IMG/VR virus record: IMGVR_UViG_3300009413_000093
Location: 1 to 23,412 of that record
Source: a virus
DNA: 23,412 bases
Strand: one strand, 5' to 3'
Part shown: positions 1 to 6,343 of the stretch, piece by piece
Layout: each line of letters opens with the position of its first letter
Position numbering within the stretch: position 1 is the stretch's first letter
Notes under the pieces: model-generated
Seen by the model: the letters and a program-made list of their open reading frames with translations, nothing else
What the model was told of the DNA's origin: nothing
Database searches by the model: none
Translations under genes and position numbers: made by a program

Positions 1-767
1 CGCTGAAGCCCGTCAAGGCGTTTGAGTACCAAGACCATGAAGCACACATGAGGGTGCATATGGTGCTCAAGAATGATCCGCAGATTAAGGAACAGATGAA
101 GAACAACCAAATGGGCAGTGCGATTAATTCTGCTCTAGATGCCCATATCCGAGAACACTTGGCATTCATCTTCCGCGATCAAATCGAAGAAGAGCTTGGT
201 GTTCCGCTTCCCCCGGCGAACCAGCCGTTGCCGAACGATGTCGAGAAGCGGCTTAGTACGTTGGTTGCCGACGCGGCTGACCAGATGTTGGGCAAGAAGA
301 AGGCTAAGGCGAAAGCGGAGAAGGACGCGCAGACGCAAAAAGATCCTATCGTGCAGCAGCGTGAGAAGGAACTACAGATCAGACAACAGGATGTCCAGCG
401 TCGAGCGCAAGCGGATCAAGCTAAATCGCAGTTGGAGCAGCAGAAGCTTGCGGCCACACAGCAAGCGGGTCAGGAGAAGAATCAGATTGAGCGCGAGAAG
501 ATCGCCTCCAAAGAACGTTCCGATGCCGCTGCGCTGGAACAAGAACGCCAGGAAATGTTACTTAAATCTCAGATTGATCAAGAACAGTTTGATGCTGAAC
601 AAGAGGTTGAAGGCGTTAAGGTTGGATTGGAGCAAGAAAAGTTCAAGGCCGAACAGGAATCTGATGCCGTGAAACTCAGGTTGGAACAAGAAAGGTTTGA
701 CGCCGAACAAGAAGCTGAAGGCGTGAAGTTTGGCTTGCAGATGTCGGAGAAAAAGAAGGATGAGTGA
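1..767 (+). CDS. Portal protein, C-terminal part (5' end outside window)
   Basis: The reading frame is open from the first complete codon at base 3, so the gene begins upstream and only its last 254 or so residues are here. The visible start has the motif YQDHEAHMRVHM, followed by an alpha-helical stretch with DAHIREHLAFIFR. This type of segment sits near the C-terminus of podovirus portal proteins in marine phages. From about base 290 the protein becomes a highly charged Lys/Glu/Gln coiled coil that ends in three 18-residue repeats (579-740). Portal rings form the DNA entry and exit channel at one capsid vertex, and long C-terminal helices form the barrel or crown inside the head. Its position upstream of scaffold and capsid genes fits. 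The portal call rests on this segment and gene order, because the core clip and wing domains are not visible. A separate internal scaffold-like protein is less likely. Confidence 0.7.
   Translation, partial: LKPVKAFEYQDHEAHMRVHMVLKNDPQIKEQMKNNQMGSAINSALDAHIREHLAFIFRDQIEEELGVPLPPANQPLPNDVEKRLSTLVADAADQMLGKKKAKAKAEKDAQTQKDPIVQQREKELQIRQQDVQRRAQADQAKSQLEQQKLAATQQAGQEKNQIEREKIASKERSDAAALEQERQEMLLKSQIDQEQFDAEQEVEGVKVGLEQEKFKAEQESDAVKLRLEQERFDAEQEAEGVKFGLQMSEKKKDE
579..740 (+). repeat. Three tandem 18-residue coiled-coil repeats in portal tail
   Basis: Units lie at 579-632, 633-686 and 687-740. Each follows the pattern QE-x-F-x-AEQE-x-x-x-VK-x-x-L-E/Q. They are clearly related in protein but differ in DNA at many third positions. 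An 18-residue period equals five alpha-helical turns. Confidence 0.85.
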
Positions 768-954
768 CAGCGATGATGTTCTCTCGTTGCTTAAAAAGAA
801 ATTGAGGGATCAGATGAACGAGATAGCCGATTCGGTTTCCATTGGTTCGGCACAAAACATTGAAGAATATCGTAAGATGTGCGGTATCATCGAAGGATTG
901 GCGCGGGCTGAACGGGATATTTTGGATATAGAGGATCGACTTAGAGAGTTTTAG
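760..954 (+). CDS. Small conserved phage protein, 64 aa
   Basis: The ATG at 760 overlaps the last eight bases of the portal gene, suggesting translational coupling. An in-frame upstream start at 730 would add an arginine-rich stretch that simply reads through the portal coding sequence, so it was rejected. The product begins MSDSDDVLSLLKKKL and contains EEYRKMCGIIEGLARAERD. It appears wholly alpha-helical with an amphipathic pattern. Proteins with this start and the xEYRKxxGxIEGLAxAER motif are common in marine podovirus genomes beside the portal gene, where they are usually left as hypothetical. The place between portal and head genes suggests a head-assembly accessory or minor virion component. 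No catalytic motif is visible and the function is unknown. Confidence 0.8.
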   Translation: MSDSDDVLSLLKKKLRDQMNEIADSVSIGSAQNIEEYRKMCGIIEGLARAERDILDIEDRLREF

Positions 955-993
955 TCTTATTCACGTTAGTACCATGTGGTTATACCAATCAAT

Positions 994-1006
994 CGCCTTA
1001 TAGGCG
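994..1006 (+). other. Short inverted repeat upstream of the GroES-like gene
   Basis: CGCCT, a three-base loop and AGGCG make a 5-bp stem in the 71-base gap between the 64-aa gene and the GroES-like gene. A-rich rather than T-rich sequence follows, so it does not look like a + strand terminator. No convincing sigma-70 type promoter was seen in the gap. The TATACC at 981-986 lacks a well-spaced -35 partner. Confidence 0.3.
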
Positions 1007-1025
1007 CAAAAAACGAGAGGTCCAA

Positions 1026-1406
1026 GTGGCTACGCTCGCAGCAGAAGTTGTTGAAGAACAAGATCCACGTTATGCATCGCAATTACCGGAGCCAAAGGGC
1101 TACAAACTCTTAATTGCACTCCCAGAAATAGAGGAAACCACCGAAGGTGGCATTATCAAGTCTGCTGAATCCCAACATCAGGAGTCCATTGCCACCGTTG
1201 TGGGGTGGGTTATGTCCATGGGACCAGATGCCTACGTGAATTATGCCCGATTTCCCAATGGGCCGTACTGTCAGGTGGGTGATTGGGTCGTTTTTCGCGC
1301 TTTTTCGGGCACCAGAATCAAAATTCATGGCAGAGAGTTCCGTTTGATCAACGATGACACCGTAGAAGCGGTCGTAGAAGACCCCAGAGGGGTGGAGAGA
1401 GCCTAA
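1026..1406 (+). CDS. groES: GroES-like co-chaperonin, 126 aa, GTG start
   Basis: Co-chaperonin of the Cpn10 fold, expected to cap the host GroEL ring and assist folding of phage proteins, most likely the capsid protein encoded 2 kb downstream. The sequence shows the Cpn10 order. KGYKLLIALPEIEETTEGGI matches the first barrel strand and the mobile loop, with GGII at the position of the GroEL-contacting GGIVL of E. coli GroES. CQVGDWVVFRAFSG follows as the V-G-D-x-V-x-F segment, then a C-terminal acidic stretch with INDDTVEAVVED. It is longer than bacterial GroES (about 97 aa), with extra N- and C-terminal residues and an insert YVNYARFPNGPYC where GroES has its roof loop. The start is GTG at 1026 with GAGAGG at 1015-1020. 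No GroEL gene is present. T4 gp31 and related phage proteins do the same job. Confidence 0.85.
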   Translation: MATLAAEVVEEQDPRYASQLPEPKGYKLLIALPEIEETTEGGIIKSAESQHQESIATVVGWVMSMGPDAYVNYARFPNGPYCQVGDWVVFRAFSGTRIKIHGREFRLINDDTVEAVVEDPRGVERA

Positions 1407-1407
1407 A

Positions 1408-2424
1408 ATGAGTGATGAAATCGGAAGGATGAGCAAAGAAGACAAGTTTTTGGGCGTTAGAACCACGATTGAGCCTCCTGCGGACGCAGATACGGGTACT
1501 GACGGTGAGGTTAAGGTCGAAGTCGTGGATGACCGCCCAGTAGAGGACCAAAGGGCTCCTTCGGAGGCAGTGGCCGATGATGATGGCTCTGCATCGGACG
1601 CAGAACTTGCACAATTGGGAAATCGCGCCCAAAAACGCATAAAAAAGCTGAAATGGGAGTACCACGAAGAGCGTAGGGCCAAAGAAGCGTCAGATCGCCT
1701 TGCAAATGAGGCTGTCAACTACACACAGAACCTTCAAGTTGAAAATCAGCGGCTTTTGAAGCTTATTCAGGACTCTCAAGACGCTTTGACGGCGCAAAGT
1801 AAGAATCGGGCAGACGTTTCACTCACAATTGCCCAAGAAAACTTCAAAAGAGCGCATGAATCGGGTGATAGCGAACAAATCACCATTGCACAGCAGCATT
1901 TGACTAATGCACAGCTTGCCCAAGCCTATGCTCCTGCGGTTTCGCAAAAAATTATCGATAATTGGAAGCAGCAGGTGATGGCGGAGGATCGACAGGTTGC
2001 GAATCAGCAACAACAGTACGTTCCAGAGCCGATTCAGCCAGATGCGAAGGCGATGGAGTGGCAAGATCGTAATTCTTGGTTTGGCACCGACAAGGAAATG
2101 ACCAGCTTTGCTTATGGTGTACACGAGAGGTTGGTTGCAGACGAAGGTATTGACCCAGAGTCTGAACAATATTATGAATTGATTGATTCTCGTATGAAAG
2201 AAGTCTTTCCTACGCAATTCGGTGATAATGGCCAGCGCACCAGTTCTACGATGGTTGTTGACACTGCACCGCCTCAAAGAAAATCCGTGGTAGCGTCTGC
2301 TTCTAGAAATAGCGGAGTCATGCCACGCACCGTCAGGTTGACGGAGACCCAAGTCAAACTCGCGAAACGTTTGGGACTTACTCCTCAGCAATATGCTGCT
2401 CAGGTAATGAAGGAGATGGTCTAA
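1408..2424 (+). CDS. Putative capsid scaffolding protein, 338 aa
   Basis: Scaffolding proteins guide procapsid assembly inside the shell and are removed before or during DNA packaging. This product has the expected design: an acidic disordered N-terminus (about residues 1-70, rich in D, E and P), a long charged helical and coiled-coil middle (about 70-205) and a folded C-terminal part. The latter carries RNSWFGTDKEM and YYELIDSRMKEVFP, then a basic, helical tail ending KRLGLTPQQYAAQVMKEMV. Similar W-x-x-RN-x-WFG and DxRMxEVFP motifs occur in proteins annotated as scaffold in marine podoviruses, in the same place two or three genes before the major capsid gene. The ATG lies one base after the GroES-like stop, with GGAG at 1394-1397. 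No protease motif is seen, so proteolytic removal would need another factor. Confidence 0.75.
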   Translation: MSDEIGRMSKEDKFLGVRTTIEPPADADTGTDGEVKVEVVDDRPVEDQRAPSEAVADDDGSASDAELAQLGNRAQKRIKKLKWEYHEERRAKEASDRLANEAVNYTQNLQVENQRLLKLIQDSQDALTAQSKNRADVSLTIAQENFKRAHESGDSEQITIAQQHLTNAQLAQAYAPAVSQKIIDNWKQQVMAEDRQVANQQQQYVPEPIQPDAKAMEWQDRNSWFGTDKEMTSFAYGVHERLVADEGIDPESEQYYELIDSRMKEVFPTQFGDNGQRTSSTMVVDTAPPQRKSVVASASRNSGVMPRTVRLTETQVKLAKRLGLTPQQYAAQVMKEMV

Positions 2425-2894
2425 TGGCTAAAGAACGCGCTCCACGGAAACCAAGGGAACTCGAAAGCCGTGAAAAGGAAATTCGGGAACAATCTTGGGA
2501 ACCCGCTTCCATACTTCCAGACCCAGAACCGCAGGACGGATGGGTGTTCAGATGGATACGAACTTCTATGGTAGGCAGTCCAGACAACACGAATGTGTCA
2601 AAGCGTTTTCGTGAAGGATGGGAACCTGTCAAATCCGAAGATCATCCAGAACTTCAGATTATGAGCGATCATAAGTCGGAATGGGGAGAGAAGGGTGGTA
2701 TTGAGGTTGGTGGATTATTGCTCTGCAAAGCACCAGATGAGTTGGTGGAACAAAGGCGTGCCTATTACAGGAATCACGCCGAATCGCAGATGCAAGCAGT
2801 TGATAACAATTACATGCGTGAGAGCGATCCACGGATGCCTGTTCTCGCGCCTGATCGTAAAACTCGTGTAGCGTTTGGTAAGGGAACTCGCTGA
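2424..2894 (+). CDS. Conserved phage protein of unknown function, 156 aa
   Basis: The start overlaps the scaffold stop by one base (TAATG). The product has a charged basic/acidic N-terminus (about residues 1-25), then a tryptophan-rich middle with DGWVFRWIRTS and REGWEPVKSEDHPE, a short hydrophobic segment GGLLLCKAP, and a helical C-terminal half (VEQRRAYYRNHAESQMQ) with a basic tail. I recognise this arrangement from marine phage genomes, where it sits between scaffold and capsid genes without an assigned role. The position suggests a part in head assembly, for example a minor head protein or a partner of scaffold. No enzyme motif is visible. The charged ends may be disordered. Confidence 0.8.
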   Translation: MAKERAPRKPRELESREKEIREQSWEPASILPDPEPQDGWVFRWIRTSMVGSPDNTNVSKRFREGWEPVKSEDHPELQIMSDHKSEWGEKGGIEVGGLLLCKAPDELVEQRRAYYRNHAESQMQAVDNNYMRESDPRMPVLAPDRKTRVAFGKGTR

Positions 2895-2924
2895 ATGCTG
2901 CTCGACTGACATTCAGAGGTATAT

Positions 2925-3542
2925 ATGGCTACTACAGCAGCCCCATACGGGGCCAGACCCATTGGCACTCTTAGTGCTTCGGGTTCATTCACCAGCAAGA
3001 CTAGAAATCTGCCGATTATCACGACTTACGGCACACAGATTTCTAATGGTGATTTCGTGAAGGTCGCATCGGATGGTACTATCGCGAAGGATACTGGTAC
3101 TACCGCTCTGACCGCAGTTGGAATCTTCTTGGGTTGCTCTTATACGGACCCGACTACTAGCCAGAAGACGTTTTCAAATTATTGGCCTGCATCGAATGCG
3201 GCCACTGATGCGATGGCGTATGTGCTTGACGATCCTTTCGTCGTTTTCCAGATGCAATCCGACGAAGCGTTGAACACCACGGATCGTGGACTCAATGCAT
3301 CCGTTGTTGTGACAGCCGGTAATACTACTTTCGGTAAGTCCAAGAACGCACTTGATGGTAGCACTCCAGCAACAACGAACACGCTGCCCCTTCGCATTAT
3401 CGATTTCGTTGACGGGCCTAGCAGCCTGCCCCCGAAGGGGACTACGGCGAGTGATACTTATCCAGATGTTATCGTGAAGTTCAATGCTGCGTCTAGCGGG
3501 TCAGCTTCTAATCATTCCTATTTGAACGCCACAGGCGTTTAG
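2925..3542 (+). CDS. Putative capsid decoration/minor head protein, 205 aa
   Basis: The start at 2925 is preceded by AGAGG at 2914-2918. The product begins with an Ala/Pro-containing segment MATTAAPYGARPIGTLSASG. It is rich in Thr, Ser, Gly and Val with little charge and has no helical stretch, a composition typical of beta-rich virion surface proteins. Motifs include NGDFVKVASDG, GIFLGCSYTDP, NYWPASNA and AYVLDDPFVVFQMQ. The family is familiar from marine phage contigs immediately upstream of the capsid gene. Assignment as a decoration (cement) protein is inference from composition and neighbourhood. A head-fibre base or other structural role would fit as well. Confidence 0.65.
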   Translation: MATTAAPYGARPIGTLSASGSFTSKTRNLPIITTYGTQISNGDFVKVASDGTIAKDTGTTALTAVGIFLGCSYTDPTTSQKTFSNYWPASNAATDAMAYVLDDPFVVFQMQSDEALNTTDRGLNASVVVTAGNTTFGKSKNALDGSTPATTNTLPLRIIDFVDGPSSLPPKGTTASDTYPDVIVKFNAASSGSASNHSYLNATGV

Positions 3543-3553
3543 GAGACTGACAA

Positions 3554-4489
3554 ATGGCTATTTCACGCGCACAACTTCTAAAAGAACTACTTCCGGGCTT
3601 GAACGCGCTCTTCGGGATGGAGTATGCTCGTTATGACGATGAGCATTCTGAAATCTACGAGACGGAAAGTTCGGATCGGTCCTTTGAAGAAGAAGTGAAG
3701 CTTTCGGGCTTCGACGCTGCACCCGTGAAGGATGAGGGTGACGCGATTTCGTATGACGCCGCACAGGAGAGCTTTACGGCTCGTTACAATCACGAGACTA
3801 TCGCCATGGGCTTTGCCATCACGGAAGAGGCTATGGAAGACAATCTCTATGATTCCTTGTCGGCTCGTTACACCAAGTCCTTGGCTCGCGCCATGGCTCA
3901 CACCAAGCAGGTTAAGGCTGTTGTTCCATTGAACAATGGGTTTACCAACGCTTATCAGAGCGGCGACGGTGTAAATCTTTTCACGGCGTCAAGTGATGGC
4001 GTAACTGGTGGTGACGGTCACCCGCTCGTTTCAGGTGGCAAGAACTCCAACCGTCCAGCGACTGCCGTTGACCTCAACGAGACTTCTCTTGAGGCCGCTG
4101 TAATTCAGATTGGCAAATGGACCGATGAGCGTGGCCTGATGATCGCTGCTCGTCCCCAGACGCTCGTTATCCCGCCCGATTTGCAGTTCGTGGCGACACG
4201 GGTAATGAAATCTGAGCTTCGTCCTTCAACTGCGGACAACGACATCAACGCAGTGCGTTCGATGGGTGTTGTTCCTGGCGGGACAGTTGTGAATCACTTC
4301 CTGACCGATACGGATGCGTGGTTCCTTCTTACCGACATTCCGAATGGGATGAAGCACTTCAATCGTGTGTCCCTGGAAACGAGCATGGACGGTGATTTCG
4401 ATACCGGAAACGTTCGCTACAAGGCTCGCGAGCGGTACAGCTTTGGTGTCTCCGATCCCCTTGGGATCTGGGGTTCACCCGGAGCGTAG
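3554..4489 (+). CDS. Major capsid protein, 311 aa (Mu gpT-like, HK97 fold)
   Basis: Main shell subunit. The sequence resembles the Mu-type major head subunit (gpT-like) family. An N-terminal helix (AQLLKELLPGLNALFGMEYARY) is followed by a beta strand and extended arm (EVKLSGFDAAPVKDEGDAISYD). Next come the long spine-helix region (AITEEAMEDNLYDSLSARYTKSLARAMAH) and a P-domain-like core with RGLMIAARPQTLVIPPDLQF. The end has MDGDFDTGNVRYKARERYSFGVSDPLGIWGS, typical for this group. AGGAG at 3541-3545 lies eight bases before the ATG, overlapping the previous stop, which is the strongest ribosome site in the window and fits high expression. There is no N-terminal delta domain, consistent with a separate scaffold gene upstream. 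A large structured gap follows. Confidence 0.9.
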   Translation: MAISRAQLLKELLPGLNALFGMEYARYDDEHSEIYETESSDRSFEEEVKLSGFDAAPVKDEGDAISYDAAQESFTARYNHETIAMGFAITEEAMEDNLYDSLSARYTKSLARAMAHTKQVKAVVPLNNGFTNAYQSGDGVNLFTASSDGVTGGDGHPLVSGGKNSNRPATAVDLNETSLEAAVIQIGKWTDERGLMIAARPQTLVIPPDLQFVATRVMKSELRPSTADNDINAVRSMGVVPGGTVVNHFLTDTDAWFLLTDIPNGMKHFNRVSLETSMDGDFDTGNVRYKARERYSFGVSDPLGIWGSPGA

Positions 4490-4497
4490 TATAAAGA

Positions 4498-4524
4498 CGC
4501 AAAAAGCCAACTCCGTTTTTTGCG
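4498..4524 (+). terminator. Weak terminator-like inverted repeat after capsid gene
   Basis: CGCAAAAA (4498-4505) pairs with TTTTTGCG (4517-4524). A competing pairing is CGGAG (4480-4484) with CTCCG (4511-4515), immediately followed by six T. Either gives a hairpin near a T run just after the capsid stop, but the stems are short or A/T-rich. Partial termination is possible; the call is weak. Confidence 0.25.
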
Positions 4525-4624
4525 GTGAAATAGTGCCGCCGAGAGGTTCGCGTTAGTTAGATTGGCTCATTAAGTTGGGTGAGTCCTGACAGTGGGGTGA
4601 CGCGGCCAGAGTACAATAGTATAG

Positions 4625-4786
4625 ATGAAGGGCGGGTGCGATCAAGTTGTCAATTTACACGCAGTTGACGACAACCCAAGCGCTCATCGTTTGATCGTGC
4701 CCGCCCTGAATCTCGTTCTGGGATACATAGTCCCGGCGACTGGCCCAGCAGACGTTACAAAGACTTCGGGACGAATCCTTTTGTAA
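4625..4786 (+). CDS. Possible small protein, 53 aa
   Basis: ATG at 4625 opens a frame closed by TAA at 4784-4786, leaving 12 bases holding GAAGG (4787-4791), the ribosome site of the next gene. Arguments for a real gene are the tight fit to the downstream ribosome site, a purine at the first position in 34 of 53 codons, and a hydrophobic stretch HRLIVPALNLVLGYIVPATG. Arguments against are the lack of a good ribosome site before 4625 and the 16-bp RNA stem (4630-4706) that occupies about half the frame, starting two codons after the ATG. I do not recognise the product. Other frames here are broken or arginine-rich. Confidence 0.3.
   Translation: MKGGCDQVVNLHAVDDNPSAHRLIVPALNLVLGYIVPATGPADVTKTSGRILL
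4630..4706 (+). ncRNA. Long RNA hairpin downstream of capsid gene
   Basis: The left arm 4630-4645 (GGGCGGGTGCGATCAA) pairs with the right arm 4691-4706 (TTGATCGTGCCCGCCC) over 16 consecutive positions if two G-U pairs are allowed. The 45-base loop holds a further pairing, GTTGTC (4646-4651) with GACAAC (4670-4675). The two wobble positions replace Watson-Crick pairs while keeping the helix, suggesting RNA-level folding. Although 77 bases long with a 7-bp GC-rich outer stem, it lacks a T-arm and anticodon arm, so it is not a tRNA. Possible roles are an RNase III site, a 3' protector of capsid mRNA or a pause site. No T run follows. Confidence 0.5.
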
Positions 4787-4798
4787 GAAGGTAAAGTT

Positions 4799-5320
4799 AT
4801 GGCTAACACAACTTTTTCAGGACCAGTCAGATCCGAAGACGGATTTGACGTAGTATCGAAAAGCTCAACAACGGGCGCATTCACGACGGAATTCAGCTTA
4901 GACGGATCGGGGTTGCAGGTTACTCCCATTACGTTCAGTGATGCCGACACCACCCTGACTGCCACTGCTAATGCTGGCAGGGTCAATGTTGTTCCGGCGA
5001 TCACCGGAAACCGGACACTCACCCTTCCGTCGCCTACGGCGGGGGTGTGGTTCAAGTTTATTTATGGTGGTGCGGCAGAAGAGGCGGAGAATCTGATCTT
5101 TGATACGGGTTCCGACACCAATTACTTCATTGGTGGTGTTATCCATTTGGATTCCAACGCAGATAATGTTTCCGTGTATGCCGATGGTAATTCAAACTCT
5201 ATACTAACCTTGACGGATTTTGGTTTATTTGAAATCAATATTCTGGCGAAAGATTCAACAAATTGGATCATTTGGGGTCATCAGGAAGGTGCAGATGTAC
5301 CTGCCTTTTCCGATCAGTAA
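4799..5320 (+). CDS. Conserved virion-type protein, 173 aa
   Basis: The start MANTTFSGPVRSEDGF is one I associate with many marine phage proteins encoded just after the capsid gene. The product is Thr, Asn, Gly and Ser rich with alternating hydrophobic residues. It continues through NRTLTLPSPTAGVWFKF, ending with LTLTDFGLFEINILAKD, NWIIWG and an Ala/Phe tail (VPAFSDQ). This looks all-beta and fits a surface or fibre-base structural protein, but no named domain is evident. GAAGG at 4787-4791 supports the start. It is the only gene in the head region isolated by gaps on both sides, so it may have its own transcript or expression level. Function unknown. Confidence 0.75.
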   Translation: MANTTFSGPVRSEDGFDVVSKSSTTGAFTTEFSLDGSGLQVTPITFSDADTTLTATANAGRVNVVPAITGNRTLTLPSPTAGVWFKFIYGGAAEEAENLIFDTGSDTNYFIGGVIHLDSNADNVSVYADGNSNSILTLTDFGLFEINILAKDSTNWIIWGHQEGADVPAFSDQ

Positions 5321-5502
5321 GAGATGATTAGTTGAATTGAGATAAGGCCACTCATCTAGGATTGGCCCTCTCGCGAGGGTTGATTCCGGGACCGTCGTTC
5401 GCGTGTCTGCCAAGACTTTGCGCGGACGGCGGTGGGGTGGGTAGTCGTATCTCCTATTGCGAACGGGGCTAAGAGTCCTGTCCTCGCGGGGAGAATCAGA
5501 AG
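5321..5502 (+). other. 182-base gap with hairpin; no convincing gene
   Basis: It contains one long G-U-rich hairpin (5359-5386) and the ribosome-site-like GGGGAG at 5488-5493 ahead of the next ATG. Open frames here are under 45 codons, start at rare codons or run into the next gene out of frame. One frame reading SPIANGAKSPVLAGR looks protein-like but lacks a usable start. It could be the remnant of a lost gene. Confidence 0.5.
5359..5386 (+). ncRNA. 12-bp RNA hairpin with four-base loop
   Basis: Arms 5359-5370 and 5375-5386 pair over 12 positions (eight Watson-Crick, four G-U) around the loop TCGC. The five pairs nearest the loop are CCCTC with GAGGG. No T run follows, so it is not a standard terminator. 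Like the hairpin after the capsid gene it uses wobble pairs to keep a continuous helix. Confidence 0.4.
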
Positions 5503-5898
5503 ATGGCTGATGCAGTAACGTCTCAAACTATCCAAGACGGCGACCGCATCGCCGTTATGAAATTCACCAATATCTCCGATGGTAGTGGTGAAGCCGCAGT
5601 TACGAAGGTCGATGTATCCGCACTTCAAGCTGAATCCGGTACGGGAAGAGCCTGCGATGGCGTGACGATTCAGCAGATGTGGTACGACTGTTCCGGTATG
5701 ACCGTAGATATTCTCTGGGACGCCAGCACTGATGTTATCTGCTGGACGCTCAGTGGCTACGGATTCTACGATTTCCGCCAGGCTGGACCCCTTATAAATA
5801 ATGCGTCTAGCCCAACCGGGGATGTAAATTTCACCACTACAGGCCACTCAAGCGGTGATCGTTATACCGTTATGATGGCAATGAGGAAGAGCTACTAA
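5503..5898 (+). CDS. Conserved virion-type protein, 131 aa
   Basis: Begins MADAVTSQTIQDGDRIAVMKFTNISDGSGE and includes KVDVSALQ, VTIQQMWYDCSGMTVDILWDA and a hydrophobic turn-rich middle. It ends with GDVNFTTTGHSSGDRYTVMMAMRKSY. Predominantly beta by pattern, with no signal peptide or membrane helix. Related sequences appear in marine phage genomes among structural genes, without a settled role. They resemble small decoration or tail-associated proteins in size and composition. Two cysteines (in RACDG and WYDCS) are the only ones besides VICW. The stop overlaps the next start by one base (TAATG), so the gene is coupled to the small genes after it. Confidence 0.75.
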   Translation: MADAVTSQTIQDGDRIAVMKFTNISDGSGEAAVTKVDVSALQAESGTGRACDGVTIQQMWYDCSGMTVDILWDASTDVICWTLSGYGFYDFRQAGPLINNASSPTGDVNFTTTGHSSGDRYTVMMAMRKSY

Positions 5899-6089
5899 TG
5901 GCTAAAAAAAGTACTGATAAGGAAAATACTTCCTTTCCCGAGTATAATGAGGTTGCAAAGAAAAAGGCGGCGATTGATCATAATTGGGGTTATTACAGCA
6001 AATTGGTCGCCAATTATCCCGATCATGAAGAAGAAGTGGCCCATACTAGTCATATTGCTTTGGAGTATCCCGACTGGAAGGCGTTTTAA
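5898..6089 (+). CDS. Small hypothetical protein, 63 aa
   Basis: A charged product: a Lys/Glu-rich N-terminus (MAKKSTDKENTSFPEYNEVAK) then a Trp/Tyr/His-containing C-terminal half (WGYYSKLVANYPDHEEEVAH, LEYPDWKAF). No membrane segment or signal. The start overlaps the preceding stop by one base and the stop lies two bases before the next ATG, so it is read as part of the cluster. The codon pattern looks like that of its neighbours. I do not recognise a family. A minor virion protein or assembly factor are equally open. Confidence 0.65.
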   Translation: MAKKSTDKENTSFPEYNEVAKKKAAIDHNWGYYSKLVANYPDHEEEVAHTSHIALEYPDWKAF

Positions 6090-6091
6090 TT

Positions 6092-6343
6092 ATGCCGTTC
6101 AAGAGCGAGAAACAGAGGAAGTGGATGCACGCCAACGAACCTGAGATGGCGGAAAGGTGGGAACGAGAAAAGGCGCATGGTGGACTCGTTAAAAAAGCGA
6201 TTACTAACGAGTTTTCCAAACAAGGTTCTTTGCAGGATTTTGCGGAAATGAGAAGTGGTGGCTTGATCGGCAATGGATCTCTGACGCCTGGAAAGGTTGT
6301 CGAGTTTAAGAAGAAGCACAAAGAAAACTTTGGGGATAAGTGA
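6092..6343 (+). CDS. Small conserved basic phage protein, 83 aa
   Basis: The N-terminal motif MPFKSEKQRKWMHANEPEMA is common to small proteins of many tailed phages (often written SEKQRRWM) and has no fixed function. The rest is charged and helical, with a GG-containing turn (RSGGLIGNGSLTPGKVVEFKKKH) and a Lys-rich tail. The SGGLIGNGS piece resembles the GG-(I/L)-I-G motifs that recur in the giant proteins after 14950. Net positive charge would allow DNA or RNA contact. The stop codon TGA overlaps the next ATG by one base. Likely a minor virion or accessory protein. Confidence 0.75.
   Translation: MPFKSEKQRKWMHANEPEMAERWEREKAHGGLVKKAITNEFSKQGSLQDFAEMRSGGLIGNGSLTPGKVVEFKKKHKENFGDK

Larger units (their letters stand above)
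4490..4798 (+). other. 309-base gap after the capsid gene, rich in inverted repeats
   Basis: This is the largest space without a confident gene. It contains an A/T-rich hairpin (4498-4524), a small hairpin (GGCTCA 4564-4569 with TGAGTC 4580-4585), a -10-like TACAAT at 4612-4617, a long 16-bp stem (4630-4706) and a possible 53-codon gene (4625-4786). CTGACA at 4586-4591 resembles a -35 box but stands 20 bases from TACAAT, too far for a standard promoter. In T7 the main late terminator follows the capsid gene, so a transcription or processing signal here is reasonable. That comparison is inference. Confidence 0.6.

Noticed and set aside
139-672. 177-codon frame inside the portal gene in another + frame
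   Set aside because: Highly Arg/Ser-rich translation, as expected from a shifted reading of Lys/Glu/Gln codons; fully inside a better frame.
4586-4617. Sigma-70 promoter (CTGACA and TACAAT)
   Set aside because: The spacing is 20 bases, too long for a standard promoter, and no similar pair repeats in other gaps.
4630-4706. tRNA gene (77 bases, 7-bp outer GC stem)
   Set aside because: No T-arm, T-loop or anticodon arm can be drawn; the pairing continues through the positions where the D-arm would begin.
5356-5847. 163-codon antisense frame across the second gap and the 131-aa gene
   Set aside because: Mostly complementary to a good + strand gene, with no conserved-looking motif and no ribosome site; odd composition.
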